From Chamaecyparis obtusa (lineage: Eukaryota; Streptophyta; Pinopsida; Cupressales; Cupressaceae): a DNA stretch of 64,000 nt. Below, in pieces: positions 11,569 to 21,437 of the stretch. Location: positions 2,501-66,500 of the forward strand of contig BSBK01006390.1 of assembly GCA_027943335.1 (NCBI GenBank), read 5' to 3'. Position 1 is the stretch's first letter, and every line of letters begins with the position of its first letter. The notes beneath the pieces were generated by a model. The model had not been told where the DNA came from, searched no databases, and saw nothing but the letters and a program-made list of their open reading frames with translations. A program made the position numbers and the translations under genes.

Positions 11569-11850
11569 CATCTATTATGATCTACTTCAGCCATCACAAG
11601 ATGTCTATCAAAATAGAAGATGCCATCTATTATAATCTCTTTCAATGATCACAAGATGTCTATCACAATAGAAGATGTCATCTATCATGATATTTTTTAG
11701 CCATCAGAAGATGTCTATCACAATAGATGATTCCATCTATCATGATCTGTTTCAGCCATGACAAGATGTCTATCACAATAGAAGATGCCATCTATCATGA
11801 TCCGTTTCAGCCATCACAACATGTCTATCACAATACAAGATCAAGTTATT
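11569..11850 (+). repeat. Minisatellite, ~55 bp unit, about five copies
   Basis: The unit contains ACAAGATGTCTATCACAATA, GAAGATGCCATC and TATCATGATC. Unit starts at 11597, 11650, 11705, 11760 and 11815 are spaced 53, 55, 55 and 55 bp, with a partial unit before. There is no unique spacer between units, so it is not CRISPR-like. Confidence 0.88.
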
Positions 11851-12556
11851 GTAAGATCATCACGTTCCAATAACATTTGCAAATATAATTGATAATCATT
11901 TGGAAGTTGTCACTTCCTCATTATTTACATAGGGTGGAGGCCCATTAAAAACATTCATGATTCATCTAGTATAATAATTAATTATATCAAGTTTACCTCA
12001 GAAGTGTTTCACCTTCAATAGTGAACTCCCTCTCAATCAATATGATCAAGAATTTCAAAAGTTGACAGAACTATTTTCTCCCTTTGAAGCTCAATTTTAT
12101 CAAATTCTTGACTTCTTTTGAAATATAAGACTCCCTTTGCATCTAGTCTCAATCATCAATTCATTTGCAAGCATCAAGTTATTTCTCCCTTGAATGCAAT
12201 TATCTTTTGCTTTGTCCATAATTCTTGACATGACCTATCTTGAATATCCAAATGTTCTATATGCTATGACAACCTTTAATGGATCTCCCTTCAAGTGGTT
12301 AGGCTTTTAAAGAACGAACCTTTCTCTTTTACATATTTTCATAAACCCATACACAATCACTCATAGCTTTTGAACCCGATACTTTATCTCTAATCTCTTG
12401 AGTGACATTGTTGTAAATTTGTTTATCACCAATATATCCAAAATTTAGCAAAATCCAATGTTGCATTTGTGCGATATGTTCCTCATACTGAGACTATATT
12501 TTCTAAGACAATCACACATTCACCATCAACAAACTACTCTCTTACATTTGTAACTT

Positions 12557-12569
12557 GGCTCTAATACCA
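12557..12569 (-). other. Primer-binding site of element D
   Basis: The minus strand reads TGGTATTAGAGCC, one transition from the tRNA-iMet site TGGTATCAGAGCC. On its right the LTR of D begins (TGTTAAGG on the plus strand). Confidence 0.7.
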
Positions 12570-12773
12570 TGTTAAGGTTTTAGGATCATTACAAATGTAA
12601 TAGCACTATCTAATTGTATGTGTTTCCCAAATGCATCGATCTCTTTGTATTTATACATGACAAGGACAAGAAGCAACATGTCCCTTCATGGGACATGTCT
12701 TTTCATTAATTTATTTTATCAATTTAACTATTTATTTATTATGAGAATAAATATAATCTAACTATATATATAT
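12570..12773 (-). repeat. LTR of element D, 3' part
   Basis: Adjacent to the D primer site. Runs to the insertion point of element E in an AT-rich stretch. The other part of the LTR lies right of E (about 15575-15661). Confidence 0.6.
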
Positions 12774-13161
12774 TGTAGGATTTGAGCAATACAAATCCAC
12801 AAAACCTGAAGATCACCTGCATACAAAAACCTGTTACAAGGAAGTAGAGACAAGAAGAGGGCAAGGATTTGACTAAAAAATATGAAGAAAAAAATATCCT
12901 CAAATAATGAATGAATTAAATGTACAATGGATCATCCTTATAAAGGAGAACAAAAGCCTTGAAAGGCAAACCCTAGTGCATGTAATAATTAGTTTAACTA
13001 TTACATGACTAATGCATGCAAGTTTATATTTAAAACAACTAGTGCATGAGTTTAAAACAACTCGTGCATGTGTGTTTAAATATAAACAACTAAAGCAAAA
13101 GAGTTGACATCTTAAGAAGGGAGTAAATATTAATTAACATAATTAATATTTTACTCTAACA
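12774..13161 (-). repeat. 3' LTR of element E (388 bp)
   Basis: Complete: plus-strand TGTAGGATTTG at the left end and TACTCTAACA at the right end, followed by the C-run of the polypurine tract. Confidence 0.9.
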
Positions 13162-13170
13162 CCCCCCCTT
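13162..13170 (-). other. Polypurine tract of element E
   Basis: The plus strand CCCCCCCTT reads AAGGGGGGG on the element strand, directly before the LTR start TGTTAGAG. Confidence 0.85.
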
Positions 13171-15158
13171 AAGATGAGCAACAATGTAGCTACAAACAAT
13201 GCAAGAAGAAAGCAAAGGAAACTACAGTGCTGAAACCATAAAAATGGGTCCCGACAACATGGCCTGGTGAGGTACCCATATACAAAGGAGAGTCTCTAAA
13301 AAAAGACAAAGACAAATATGAAGGACTAAAGAAGCCTTCAAAACTAGGAATGTTCCAAAAAATAGGAACAAGAATGAACATGTAGAACATCACCGAAGCA
13401 AAAGGATGTAAACTCTATCAAAAAGTAACTACTGATCTGAAGATCCTCCATAGAAATATAACCAGGTAGAGAAGACTATAATCTACATGAGTGCCTTCAA
13501 ATGACACTACTCGAATTAGGAGGCAAACAAAGGCAAACACCTGAACTCAAAGATACAGATGGCATAAACACCAAAAGCCTGAAGAGTTGATCAATCAAAG
13601 CTAGAAGAGTGGATCCAAAAATAGGAAAGAAAGAGTGTCTATATGGTAAATGATCCATCACACCGAAATGCATAGGTACCCAGCCACTGCATCCACCTAG
13701 TACATAGGAACAAATATTGAATACATAGCTCACACTATCGAACCAAGGAAGCAGAAGAATGATCAATAGAAACCCGCCATAATGCTGACAAGAGAGAGGT
13801 GGTAGGCACACTAAAAAGAGTGCCAATAAGAACTACATCGTGAAGAACCAAGAACATTGAAGGTGCATACAAACACAAATAAAGATACCTTAAGGCTAAT
13901 GTCATGGAAGGAACACTCACTTGACAAAGGTAGATGGAAAACAAAGGCAAACATCAAACCCCACCATGGCACTTTATAATAGAGTGCAAGTACAAAGAGC
14001 ACAAACATGTGCAAGATCTCATACATGCAATAGAATGACACTTTATCTCAGTGCATGTGCATAAAAAAATGCTATAAAAGTGAAGTATACACTGTTCAAA
14101 GAAGAGCAAAGGCTGCTGAAACAAAAGAACAACCTAAGAAGAGCCATCCCTTAAAGGGAAGATATCCCATGACTTGTAACATCCAAGATATCCACCAGAG
14201 TGTAGAAATGATAAAAAATGAATAAAATATACCTAGAGCAAATTCTGAAAAAAAGACTCATAGAACTAGAAAGCTCTCAGAACAAGCTTTCCAACGATAT
14301 CTCGCTTTCCCAAAATGAAGTCTGGATGTGCAATATAGAGCTTTCAGAATGTAAAAATGAATATCTAGCTTTGATATTAAAAAACATCATCAAAAAAGAA
14401 AAATCAGAAATTCAAACCTCCAGATCTAGATAGAGCTCGAAACCATCTTTCCAATGATATCTTGTTTTCTCAATTTTGACACTGTATGCTTAAGTTATGA
14501 GCAAAATACCAACTACTGCACTAGAGGGCCCAAATGGTGTCTAAATGTGCTGATGTCAGCACTTCATGGGCTTAAAATTGATGACCAAATGGCCGTCACA
14601 GCATGCAAGCCCCTTTGGGCTAAAATTGTGGGCCCTTGGTCACCATATGACCAGGAGCTAAAACTGCATGCACTAGCTTAAATTTGACGGCCAAATGGCC
14701 ATTGCCACCCAAAATGCAATTTTGAAAAAAAAAATTTAAATTTTTTTTTTCAAAATCGCATGCGTGCCTCGAGATCTGTGCCATGCATTTTCAAATTTTG
14801 CCTCAATTTGTGTGCTAATTTTTTAAAATCTTAATTTATGTGTCAGACAACTAAATTTTTGCCTCGATTTGCATGTCAAATACAGAGCATTTTGCATCAA
14901 AAAATGTGCTAGACTGTACAAATTCTACATTGGAAAGCATGTCAAGCTGTCTAGTACAAAAAATGCCCCAAAATGCAAAGTTGTCCAAATTGGACATGCC
15001 TAATATCAAAATAGGGGTTTTTGGGTGCTACGAGCTCAACGGTGAGGTTCGTTTGAGCTCAAAGTGCACCAAAATTTAGGAAACCCCTAATTTCAATAAA
15101 AATAACCAAAAAAGCCCTAATCTGAATCCTTCAAATGTGAACAAGCTATAGCAGATTA

Positions 15159-15171
15159 GGCTCTGATACCA
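15159..15171 (-). other. Primer-binding site of element E (tRNA-iMet)
   Basis: GGCTCTGATACCA on the plus strand, that is TGGTATCAGAGCC on the element strand, an exact match to the initiator tRNA 3' end. Confidence 0.92.
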
Positions 15172-15547
15172 TGTAGGATTTGATCAATACAAATCCACAA
15201 AACCCGAAGATCACCTGTAAACAAAAACCTGTTACAAGGAAGTAGAGACAAGAAGAGGGCAAGGGTTTGACTAAAAATTATGAAGAACAAAATATCCTCA
15301 AATAATGAATGAATTAAATGTACAATGGATCATCCTTATAAAGGAGATCAAAAGCCTTGAAAGGCAAACCCTAGTGCATGTAATAATTAGTTTAACTATT
15401 ACATGACTAATGATGCAAGTTTATATTTAAAACAACTAGTGCATGAGTTTAAAACAACTCATGCATGTGTGTTTAAATATAAACAACTAAAATAAAAGAG
15501 TTGACATCTTAAGAAGGGAGTAAATATTAATTAACATAATTAATACT
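15172..15547 (-). repeat. 5' LTR of element E, outer end lost
   Basis: Matches the left LTR from TGTAGGATTTG up to TTAACATAATTAAT. The final bases are replaced by (TC)n. Confidence 0.88.
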
Positions 15548-15568
15548 CTCTCTCTCTCTCTCTCTCTT

Positions 15569-15621
<53 letters not shown>
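15546..15621 (+). repeat. Compound microsatellite (TC)n then (TAA)n
   Basis: About 11 TC units to 15568, a short spacer, then about 16 TAA units. It sits exactly at the outer edge of element E inside the D LTR. Confidence 0.95.
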
Positions 15622-15661
15622 CATTTAGTCAGTATTATTTATATTCCCGATGTTACAAACA
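15622..15661 (-). repeat. LTR of element D, 5' terminus
   Basis: The plus strand ends TTCCCGATGTTACAAACA, so the LTR starts TGTTTGTAACATCGGG on the minus strand. Directly right of it the protease reading of gypsy element F starts in mid-domain, which places the insertion boundary at 15661. Confidence 0.55.
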
Positions 15662-15669
15662 TCAACAAC

Positions 15670-16490
15670 TATCAATAATAAAATGTAGAGGCTTTCCACC
15701 AATCCACATATGTGAATGGAACAATTGACTTCATCTTCATGAGGTAGTAATTTGTGAATTGAAACTATGACATATGAATAGATGCTTCTATGACTTAATC
15801 TTTCTACTTTTTCTCACAATTTTCTATTGGTGATGATTCAGGCTCAACTTCCTCTTCTCGTATTTCTGTCATCAAAATTTTAATACTCTGTCAATCCTTT
15901 TTTTTATGGGTTGGGTTCTTATGTATTTCGCACCACATGCCTATATTGGTCTATGTATGTTTAGCAGCCCACCATGTATTGTTAGGTGAATTTGAGGAAA
16001 GTTCCTCAGCCACCTTTTTTCCTACAAATTTATTACTACCTTCAATCCTGGGCTTATTATTTGGAAAGTAATCTCTCTTCCATTTCTGTTTGAATTTCTC
16101 TTTAATTTTTGTAGCATATTTTAAATTAGTTGCTAATGTCTCAATATTCATGAACTCCATCTCAATTTAAATATATCTATAAAGTCTACTGTGATATTTT
16201 AGAATTTGGTGCTTGTTTGAATCTTCTATAGCATGTTTTTCTAAAAGTGCATGGAATGTATTGGTGTAATCTTGTATAGATTGGTCCTTTTTTTGTTGAA
16301 GTAACTTCCATTCTATATATTTCTTCTCATTTATATCTTTAGGCAAGTATGTTTCCTTTATGTATTCCACATATTCTCCCCATGTGGTCTTGTTATCTGA
16401 TAGTATTCCCAATCCTTCTCCAATAGGTGATTCCCTCTCTTTATTCACTAACTTAGCTTCCCATTCTAGTTTCACATGGATTTCAACTTT
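15670..16490 (-). pseudogene. gag C-terminal half (and protease start) of element F
   Basis: The minus-strand frame from 16493 encodes a Gag domain (WGEYVEYIKETYLPKD, KKYIEWKLLQQKK, YTNTFHALLEKHAI). It is followed, after one in-frame TAA at 16164-16166, by EFMNIETLATNLKYATKIKE in the same frame. A Cys/His-rich segment (WCEIHKNPTH) lies near 15930, and the protease site begins near 15690. The N-terminal half is at 18086-18366. Confidence 0.85.
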
Positions 16491-16501
16491 CAAGAGAGAA
16501 A
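16491..16501 (+). repeat. TSD of ORF1-only element copy 1, left
   Basis: CAAGAGAGAAA, repeated at 18075-18085. It belongs to the gag of element F. Confidence 0.85.
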
Positions 16502-18074
16502 ATGTTTTGATACAGTAAAAAATAGGTTTTGAAAGGACTCGAAACCTTGTACAAAGAGAAAAGAGAGATAGAACATTGAAAGACCAAAAAACAATTGTGG
16601 AACACCACCAAACAAACCAGAAGAACTAACCCTAGTTCCCACCAAGTGGACCAAAAACCAGCCCAGCTAACCACAATAAAGGACCATCAAGATTTACATT
16701 TTGGCCCATCCTTATGAGAATGTAAAGACATATCAAATGAAGGTTTGAATATTTTGACTTTCTTTCCTTTAATTGATGTCCATCCATCCTCCACCTTCGT
16801 AGCAACCTTCTACCAATCCAAAGACAAACCTGAAGAGCCCACTAAAGGGAGGACAACATCAACATCAATAGAAGGGATAGGGGTAGCACCACAACCAATC
16901 CCCAAAACCCTCCCAAGAAAAACATGGGCATCAAGACCCATAGCTTTAGTAGACAAGACTACTGAGCCAAATACAACATCAATGTTTTGAATAGAAATAA
17001 TAGAAACATAAGGGGTAGCATTAACATTCTGTACCAAAGGTGCATCAGAGACAACATCCATAGTACCAGAGACAACACCAACCAATGTATGATTAGTTTG
17101 AGGAGAGCAAGTAGCCACACCCCCATCCTTGGAGACTTTTCGAACCGTATAATGGTGGTCAGAAACCCCCAACCACCAAGAAGGAAATTTCTTTAATCTA
17201 ACCTTATCAGATAAAAATCATGCAACAAGATGGCCAGTCTTGTGACATTTCCTACATTTGAATGAAATACCCTCATAATCTAGATTCTAGGTCCAAGATC
17301 CATTTGAAGAAGCCAAAGTTATTTTCTTAGAGAGACCCTTAGATATATCAACCACCACAAGAATATGATCATACATCATCTTAAAAAAATCATAAGAATC
17401 CAAATCAACCATTTGGAAATCCCCAATGGCCTCTCCCACATACTCCAAAACTGAATCCAGCCAAAGATGAAGGGGAAGATTCGATAATCTTACCCATAAG
17501 GGTATTTTATTAAAGGATTCAGAAAGAGGATCAAACCCCTAATACTAGGGTTTGGACATCAGGGGAACCACTCCTCCAAAGAGAAAGAGCTGTTACACAA
17601 AATAGTATTCCTATCTGGAGCATTTTCAAATTTCACAATAAAAAAACCCCTTTCCATAGGGTAAATCTGAATTGTATCAGTTATGATGGGCTCCCAATGT
17701 TTGGATATCCAAGCATGTAAATCAGGAAGAGAGTGCTAAAAACCCCTAAAATGAAAAAAAATAACAGTGGTATAAGATAAATCCTCCACAGTTTTGAAGA
17801 TCTTATCAATAATATCAGAATTAAGATTAACCATGATGGGGTTACTTACAGAAACATCCAGCACCGAAGGACGGGAGTCCCCTTTCCTAGCAAAGGCATG
17901 ACCATAGATTCATGCATCAAAAGAAGCCACATCTGCATAAGAAATTTTTGAACTCCCCTTAGCCACCTAAGACCCTGAAAGGGCTGTCTGGGAAGACCTT
18001 GGAAATGTCTAAGACAACCCAGAAATGTTAACCACTGGTGACACACCACCAGACGTAGCTGCAGTAGCAAGAAA
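16502..18074 (-). mobile_element. ORF1-only LINE-type element, copy 1
   Basis: A 1573 bp insertion in the gag of F, flanked by an 11 bp direct repeat. Element plus one TSD is 1584 bp, a multiple of three, and the two gag halves are indeed in the same frame. It encodes only a DUF4283/zinc-knuckle protein followed by a ~185 bp 3' UTR, ending on the minus strand in TCCTTTCAAAACCTAT, a T-run and ATCAAAA. The same 3' end occurs in copies 2 and 3. No endonuclease or reverse transcriptase is present. Confidence 0.8.
16687..17990 (-). pseudogene. LINE-type ORF1 (DUF4283 + CCHC), copy 1, broken
   Basis: An RNA-binding ORF1-type protein as found in plant L1 LINEs. On the minus strand there is an N-terminal Ser-rich region (KISYADVASFDA near 17940), then DUF4283 (FIVKFENAPDRN; LHLWLDSVLEYVGEAIGDF; ILVVVDISKGL; NLDYEGISFKC), then a zinc knuckle at ~17215-17256 whose last Cys is lost. 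The long C-terminal region ends in KDGPKCKS and a stop at 16687-16689. Several nonsense codons and at least one frameshift break it. Sequence is close to copy 2 and more distant from copy 3. Confidence 0.82.
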
Positions 18075-18085
18075 CAAGAGAGAAA
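18075..18085 (+). repeat. TSD of ORF1-only element copy 1, right
   Basis: CAAGAGAGAAA, identical to 16491-16501. Confidence 0.85.
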
Positions 18086-18366
18086 TTTTTATCCTCTCTA
18101 CATTTAAAAAATAATTTATAGAGAAGTATAGATCTAGTTTTGTTAACCAATTATTAAAAGCATTAGCATCAACTTTTCCTTCAAAATTTGAGATATTAAA
18201 ATTTACCTATACTTTGAAAGGGGTCTTTCCATAATTTGGTGCTACTAATCTAGAGGGCTACTGGTTTTTTAGAATATGTAAAAATTTGACTAATCATCTC
18301 TTTTGGTTTCCTATTCAAAACCTCTTCCACTATTTTCTTAACAATGTCTGATGTATCATTTGACAT
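18086..18366 (-). pseudogene. gag N-terminal half of element F
   Basis: ATG at 18366 (minus strand) opens MSNDTSDIVKKIVEE. A frameshift near 18250 leads to the conserved FEGKVDANAFNNWLTKL segment at ~18180-18130, the usual start of the Gag domain. One TAG precedes it. It joins in frame with the C-terminal half across the ORF1-only insertion. Confidence 0.82.
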
Positions 18367-18474
18367 CTTTGATTGTGTGCATCTCAAAGGAGGGTATTTT
18401 GACAAACCATGTGCATCCAATCATAATATTTGATAGGAATATCTTGTGTCAATTGGAATACAAGAACCTTCCCA

Positions 18475-18485
18475 CTCTGATACCA
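18475..18485 (-). other. Primer-binding site of element F
   Basis: The minus strand reads TGGTATCAGAG, matching the initiator tRNA, about 110 bases before the gag ATG. The LTR end CA is at 18487-18488. Confidence 0.85.
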
Positions 18486-18486
18486 C

Positions 18487-19290
18487 TGATCTGAATCAAG
18501 GAATGGGATGAAACAGTAATATCCGATGTGAATAAAAAAGTTGTGATATTTTATATTTAATTTAGAAAAACTTGCAAACTCGGAAGAGATCTATGTAATT
18601 TAAAAGCCATCTTCTTATTTGAAATTGTAAGAGCATACACAATAATTCAAATTGAATACCTAGCTCTAACTAAAATGACAATATTATCAAAAAGCTAGGA
18701 ATTTATTTACCCCAACTTTGTGGCGTCATAACTTTTGACTCGATGCTCAAAATTTAGAACCGTTTGAACTCTTTGAAATAAAAACTAAAAATATAGTTTT
18801 AGTCCCTAAAATAGCATGCCTTCGGTTAGGGACTAATTAAAGTATCAAATTCAAGTTTTGATCAAAAGACCTCCGAAAATGCAATTTGCTAAAACCTTGA
18901 AAAAATAAAATAAAAAATTGAAAATTTTTAATTTTTTTTTTTAAGTTTTATGTCCCTTGTCACTTTGGATAATTTCCTGACACTTTTAGATGAAATTTTC
19001 ATAGAATTTAGAACTATTCCTATACTTCCCAAGTATCAAATTGTAGCTCTGTAAATGGGAAGAAAGTTTGGGAAAAGGAGCTTTCCTTCGTCAAACCCCT
19101 ATTTAGGAATCAACCTTGAAATTGAATTGAAATTTCATAATGAAAGATTAAATAGAAGCTAGATATGAAAATTAAATCACCTTATACCTTGATGGTGCAA
19201 TGCTTCTTTGGATGTGATAAAAAGTGCTAATGCAATATCTTGATCTCCACAAAAACCTAATAGGAAATTCTGAACCAAAGCTTTGTATAT
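18487..19290 (-). repeat. 5' LTR of element F, outer edge uncertain
   Basis: Starts next to the primer site and contains no gene. The phrase GTCATAACTTTTGACT also occurs in the LTR of element A. The right edge could not be fixed because no partner LTR is in the window. Confidence 0.5.
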
Positions 19291-20457
19291 ATGTAACACC
19301 CTTCTAGGGAACATGAGAGGAAAATGCAAAAAGCTAAGAGTAATGGTTTTTTTTTAAAGGAAAGGATTCCAATGCATTGAAATTAACATTAAATAAACAA
19401 TGATATAGAGTATTAAGTACTAAAGCATAATCATAACACTAAGTCCCCTAAGGCTCCCTAATGCTACTACTAGGATTGCATCAAAAACCTAATACACCAC
19501 TAGAATAAATTTAAAACATAGAACAAGAATATCATTACAAAATTAATTCTCAAACTATTGTATATCACCATATCGTATATGACTAATCAATCTAAATATG
19601 TCTAGCGTAATGCCCCACCAGGGAACCTGGGAGAAATCAACCTAAACATGCAACTAAGTTTGTAGAATAATCTTTTTTTAAAAGTGTTTACAAACAACAA
19701 CAATAACAAAAACCACAATAACAACAACAATGTTTAGCAATGTGGAAGCAATACAACATAATTTATAACTCTCATACTAGCACAACTCAACATAGATTAC
19801 AAATCTCAAGGGTTCCTTGACATAGATTATGTAAAATATTAATTAATTACTTTAGATTAGATATAATTAAAAATCTCATGTATACAAATGAATGATAAAC
19901 ACAAGATCACATGAAAGATAAGTTAAATACAATTGGTATCATTAGGTATCCATAATAATCCATATCCACTGCACATGTCACAGGGTATGTAATACAATAA
20001 CCAAAATAAAGTACAACATGATATCTCCTGAATAACTAGTATAAAGATACAAGGAACATAGAATAAGGAAGATGAGAATAGATCTCCCACAATGAAGATC
20101 AAGAAGGAACAACTACTACAAAGATCATCCAACACTAGTACATGAATGTTAGAATATCAAATGATAAAAGAATCACTACCACCTGATCTTTTAGAACCTA
20201 AATGGTCTACTCCCACCATATTGAGGAGATAAAAATAGACCCCACTTGGATATGAACATCAACAATCAATACACTACAAGCTAAGGAAGAGATCTTGAAA
20301 GCCTTCTAACTCAAAAGGTACAATAGGGTAACAAGGTAAAACATACTCAACTAGAGGCAACCCACACACGTAGGAAACCTAAGATGCATAAAGGGAAGTG
20401 CCATCATACAAGCAAAATCTAAGGTTATCTGATAGTCTCTCAAGACTCCGGGGTGAA
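19291..20457. other. Non-coding repeat DNA
   Basis: AT-rich, no gene seen. The stretch around 20385-20450 (TTATCTGATAGTCTCTCA) is related to 51401-51470, so both belong to one dispersed repeat family. That family may be the non-coding body of a large LTR element. Confidence 0.5.
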
Positions 20458-21437
20458 CCCACAATAGTGGGTTACACATTTTTTTTCTGAATGGACACTG
20501 AACTCTACATTTTGAAAAAAAACTTTTAGATTAAGATGCATATTGTCGTCAAAGAATTTGAAATAAGAAGATGAAGTAAATTAGAGTCTTTTAGGATTTT
20601 TTGTCTAGATTATAAATATAGTTTTTATTTTTATTTTTGAATTGATTGGAATGGTTTTTTCTTTCTCCCACGAAAGCTGGTATGTTGCTGAAAATATCAT
20701 TTTCAAAGAGTTACTTGGTTTTCATAAAGCATAGCTTTTATTCTAAAATAGATATCAATGTGCTTCTTTTGAATTTAGTTTTGTAACATCCATATAGAGG
20801 GAATGCAATTTGTTTGATGACATTATCATGATTATTGGATATTTTATTAATGTTTGAAGTTGACTAAACTGTAATTTTTACATACCTTGACTACATAGCT
20901 TATAACTTGTCATGTATTTGTCCAATTTAATTTTTATTTTTTGGGTAGAAAGATAAATTCAATACTTAAGCAATAGATATTTTTTAGAATTTTTTTCTCT
21001 CATTTACTATTTTTCCATAAGCGTCAAACATAGAGGTAGACATACGGTGAAATATCTATGTTTAGTAAAACTAAAAATACAAAGTCATAATAAACTTAAT
21101 ATATATTAACATTATAATTAATGGAAGGATTTTTCTCGGTATTACATTACTACGTAGATAGGTTTGTCAAATGGATTCATTTGATCTACCAAAAGATAAA
21201 GTCAAAGTGATTTTTTGTCAGCATTTTAACACGTACGAAGGAGACTCCATTGTAGGTATGAATGAGGAGTATAGATGTTATATCAAATTTTTTTTATCTA
21301 AGAGGCTTTGAGATAACCATTTATAATTAGCTCCTTCGAATGGAACCTCTCACAACTTAAATCATCATATTTTATTAAAAATATGATATTTTAGCAAAAA
21401 TCAACATGTCTAAAAAAGTGTAACCCACTATTGTGGG
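20458..21437. mobile_element. 980 bp element with 20 bp terminal inverted repeats
   Basis: Left end CCCACAATAGTGGGTTACAC (20458-20477); the right end is its exact reverse complement (21418-21437). The terminus CCCACAATAGTGGG is itself nearly palindromic. The interior is AT-rich without a coding frame, so it would be a non-autonomous DNA transposon. GGGGTGAACC on the left and GGGGCCACCC on the right could be a decayed ~10 bp target duplication (Mutator-like). No clean duplication is visible. Confidence 0.65.

Larger units (their letters stand above)
11143..12556 (-). other. Non-coding interior of LTR element D
   Basis: No gene seen. Read on the minus strand it follows the primer site of element D (12557-12569), so it is probably that element's leader. 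It contains two tandem repeat blocks. Element A seems to have inserted into it, which would place the 3' half of D left of the window. Confidence 0.45.
12774..15547 (-). mobile_element. Element E: non-autonomous LTR retrotransposon
   Basis: Two LTRs in direct orientation (12774-13161 and 15172-15547), about 96 % alike by eye, enclose 2 kb. The minus strand shows a primer site TGGTATCAGAGCC at 15159-15171 next to the right LTR, and a G-rich polypurine tract (AAGGGGGGG) at 13162-13170 next to the left LTR. So the 5' LTR is on the right. LTR ends are TGTTAGAG...TCCTACA, a copia-like pattern. The interior shows no Gag, protease, RT or integrase motif in any frame; the longest open frames (67-109 codons) look random. 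It would depend on enzymes of another element, as LARD/TRIM elements do. The right LTR lacks its last ~12 bp where microsatellites begin. Confidence 0.88.
15662..19290 (-). mobile_element. Element F: minus-strand Ty3/gypsy remnant
   Basis: On the minus strand: LTR end (18487), primer site (18475-18485), leader, gag start at 18366, Gag domain, the Gag C-terminus and the beginning of protease (IID-S near 15690), where element D cuts it. Gag is split by the ORF1-only element at 16502-18074. The outer LTR edge is not located; 19290 is an estimate. Confidence 0.75.

Noticed and set aside
11569..11850. Regular direct repeats that might suggest a CRISPR array
   Set aside because: Units abut without unique spacers, the organism is a plant and no cas gene exists; it is a minisatellite.
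12570..12773. Left part of the D LTR as a gene promoter
   Set aside because: It is adjacent to a primer-binding site in the orientation of an LTR, which explains it better.
15559..15621. A TATAT target-site duplication for element E
   Set aside because: Left flank TATAT and a TATA-rich right side agree, but both are in low-complexity sequence and the LTR end is missing.
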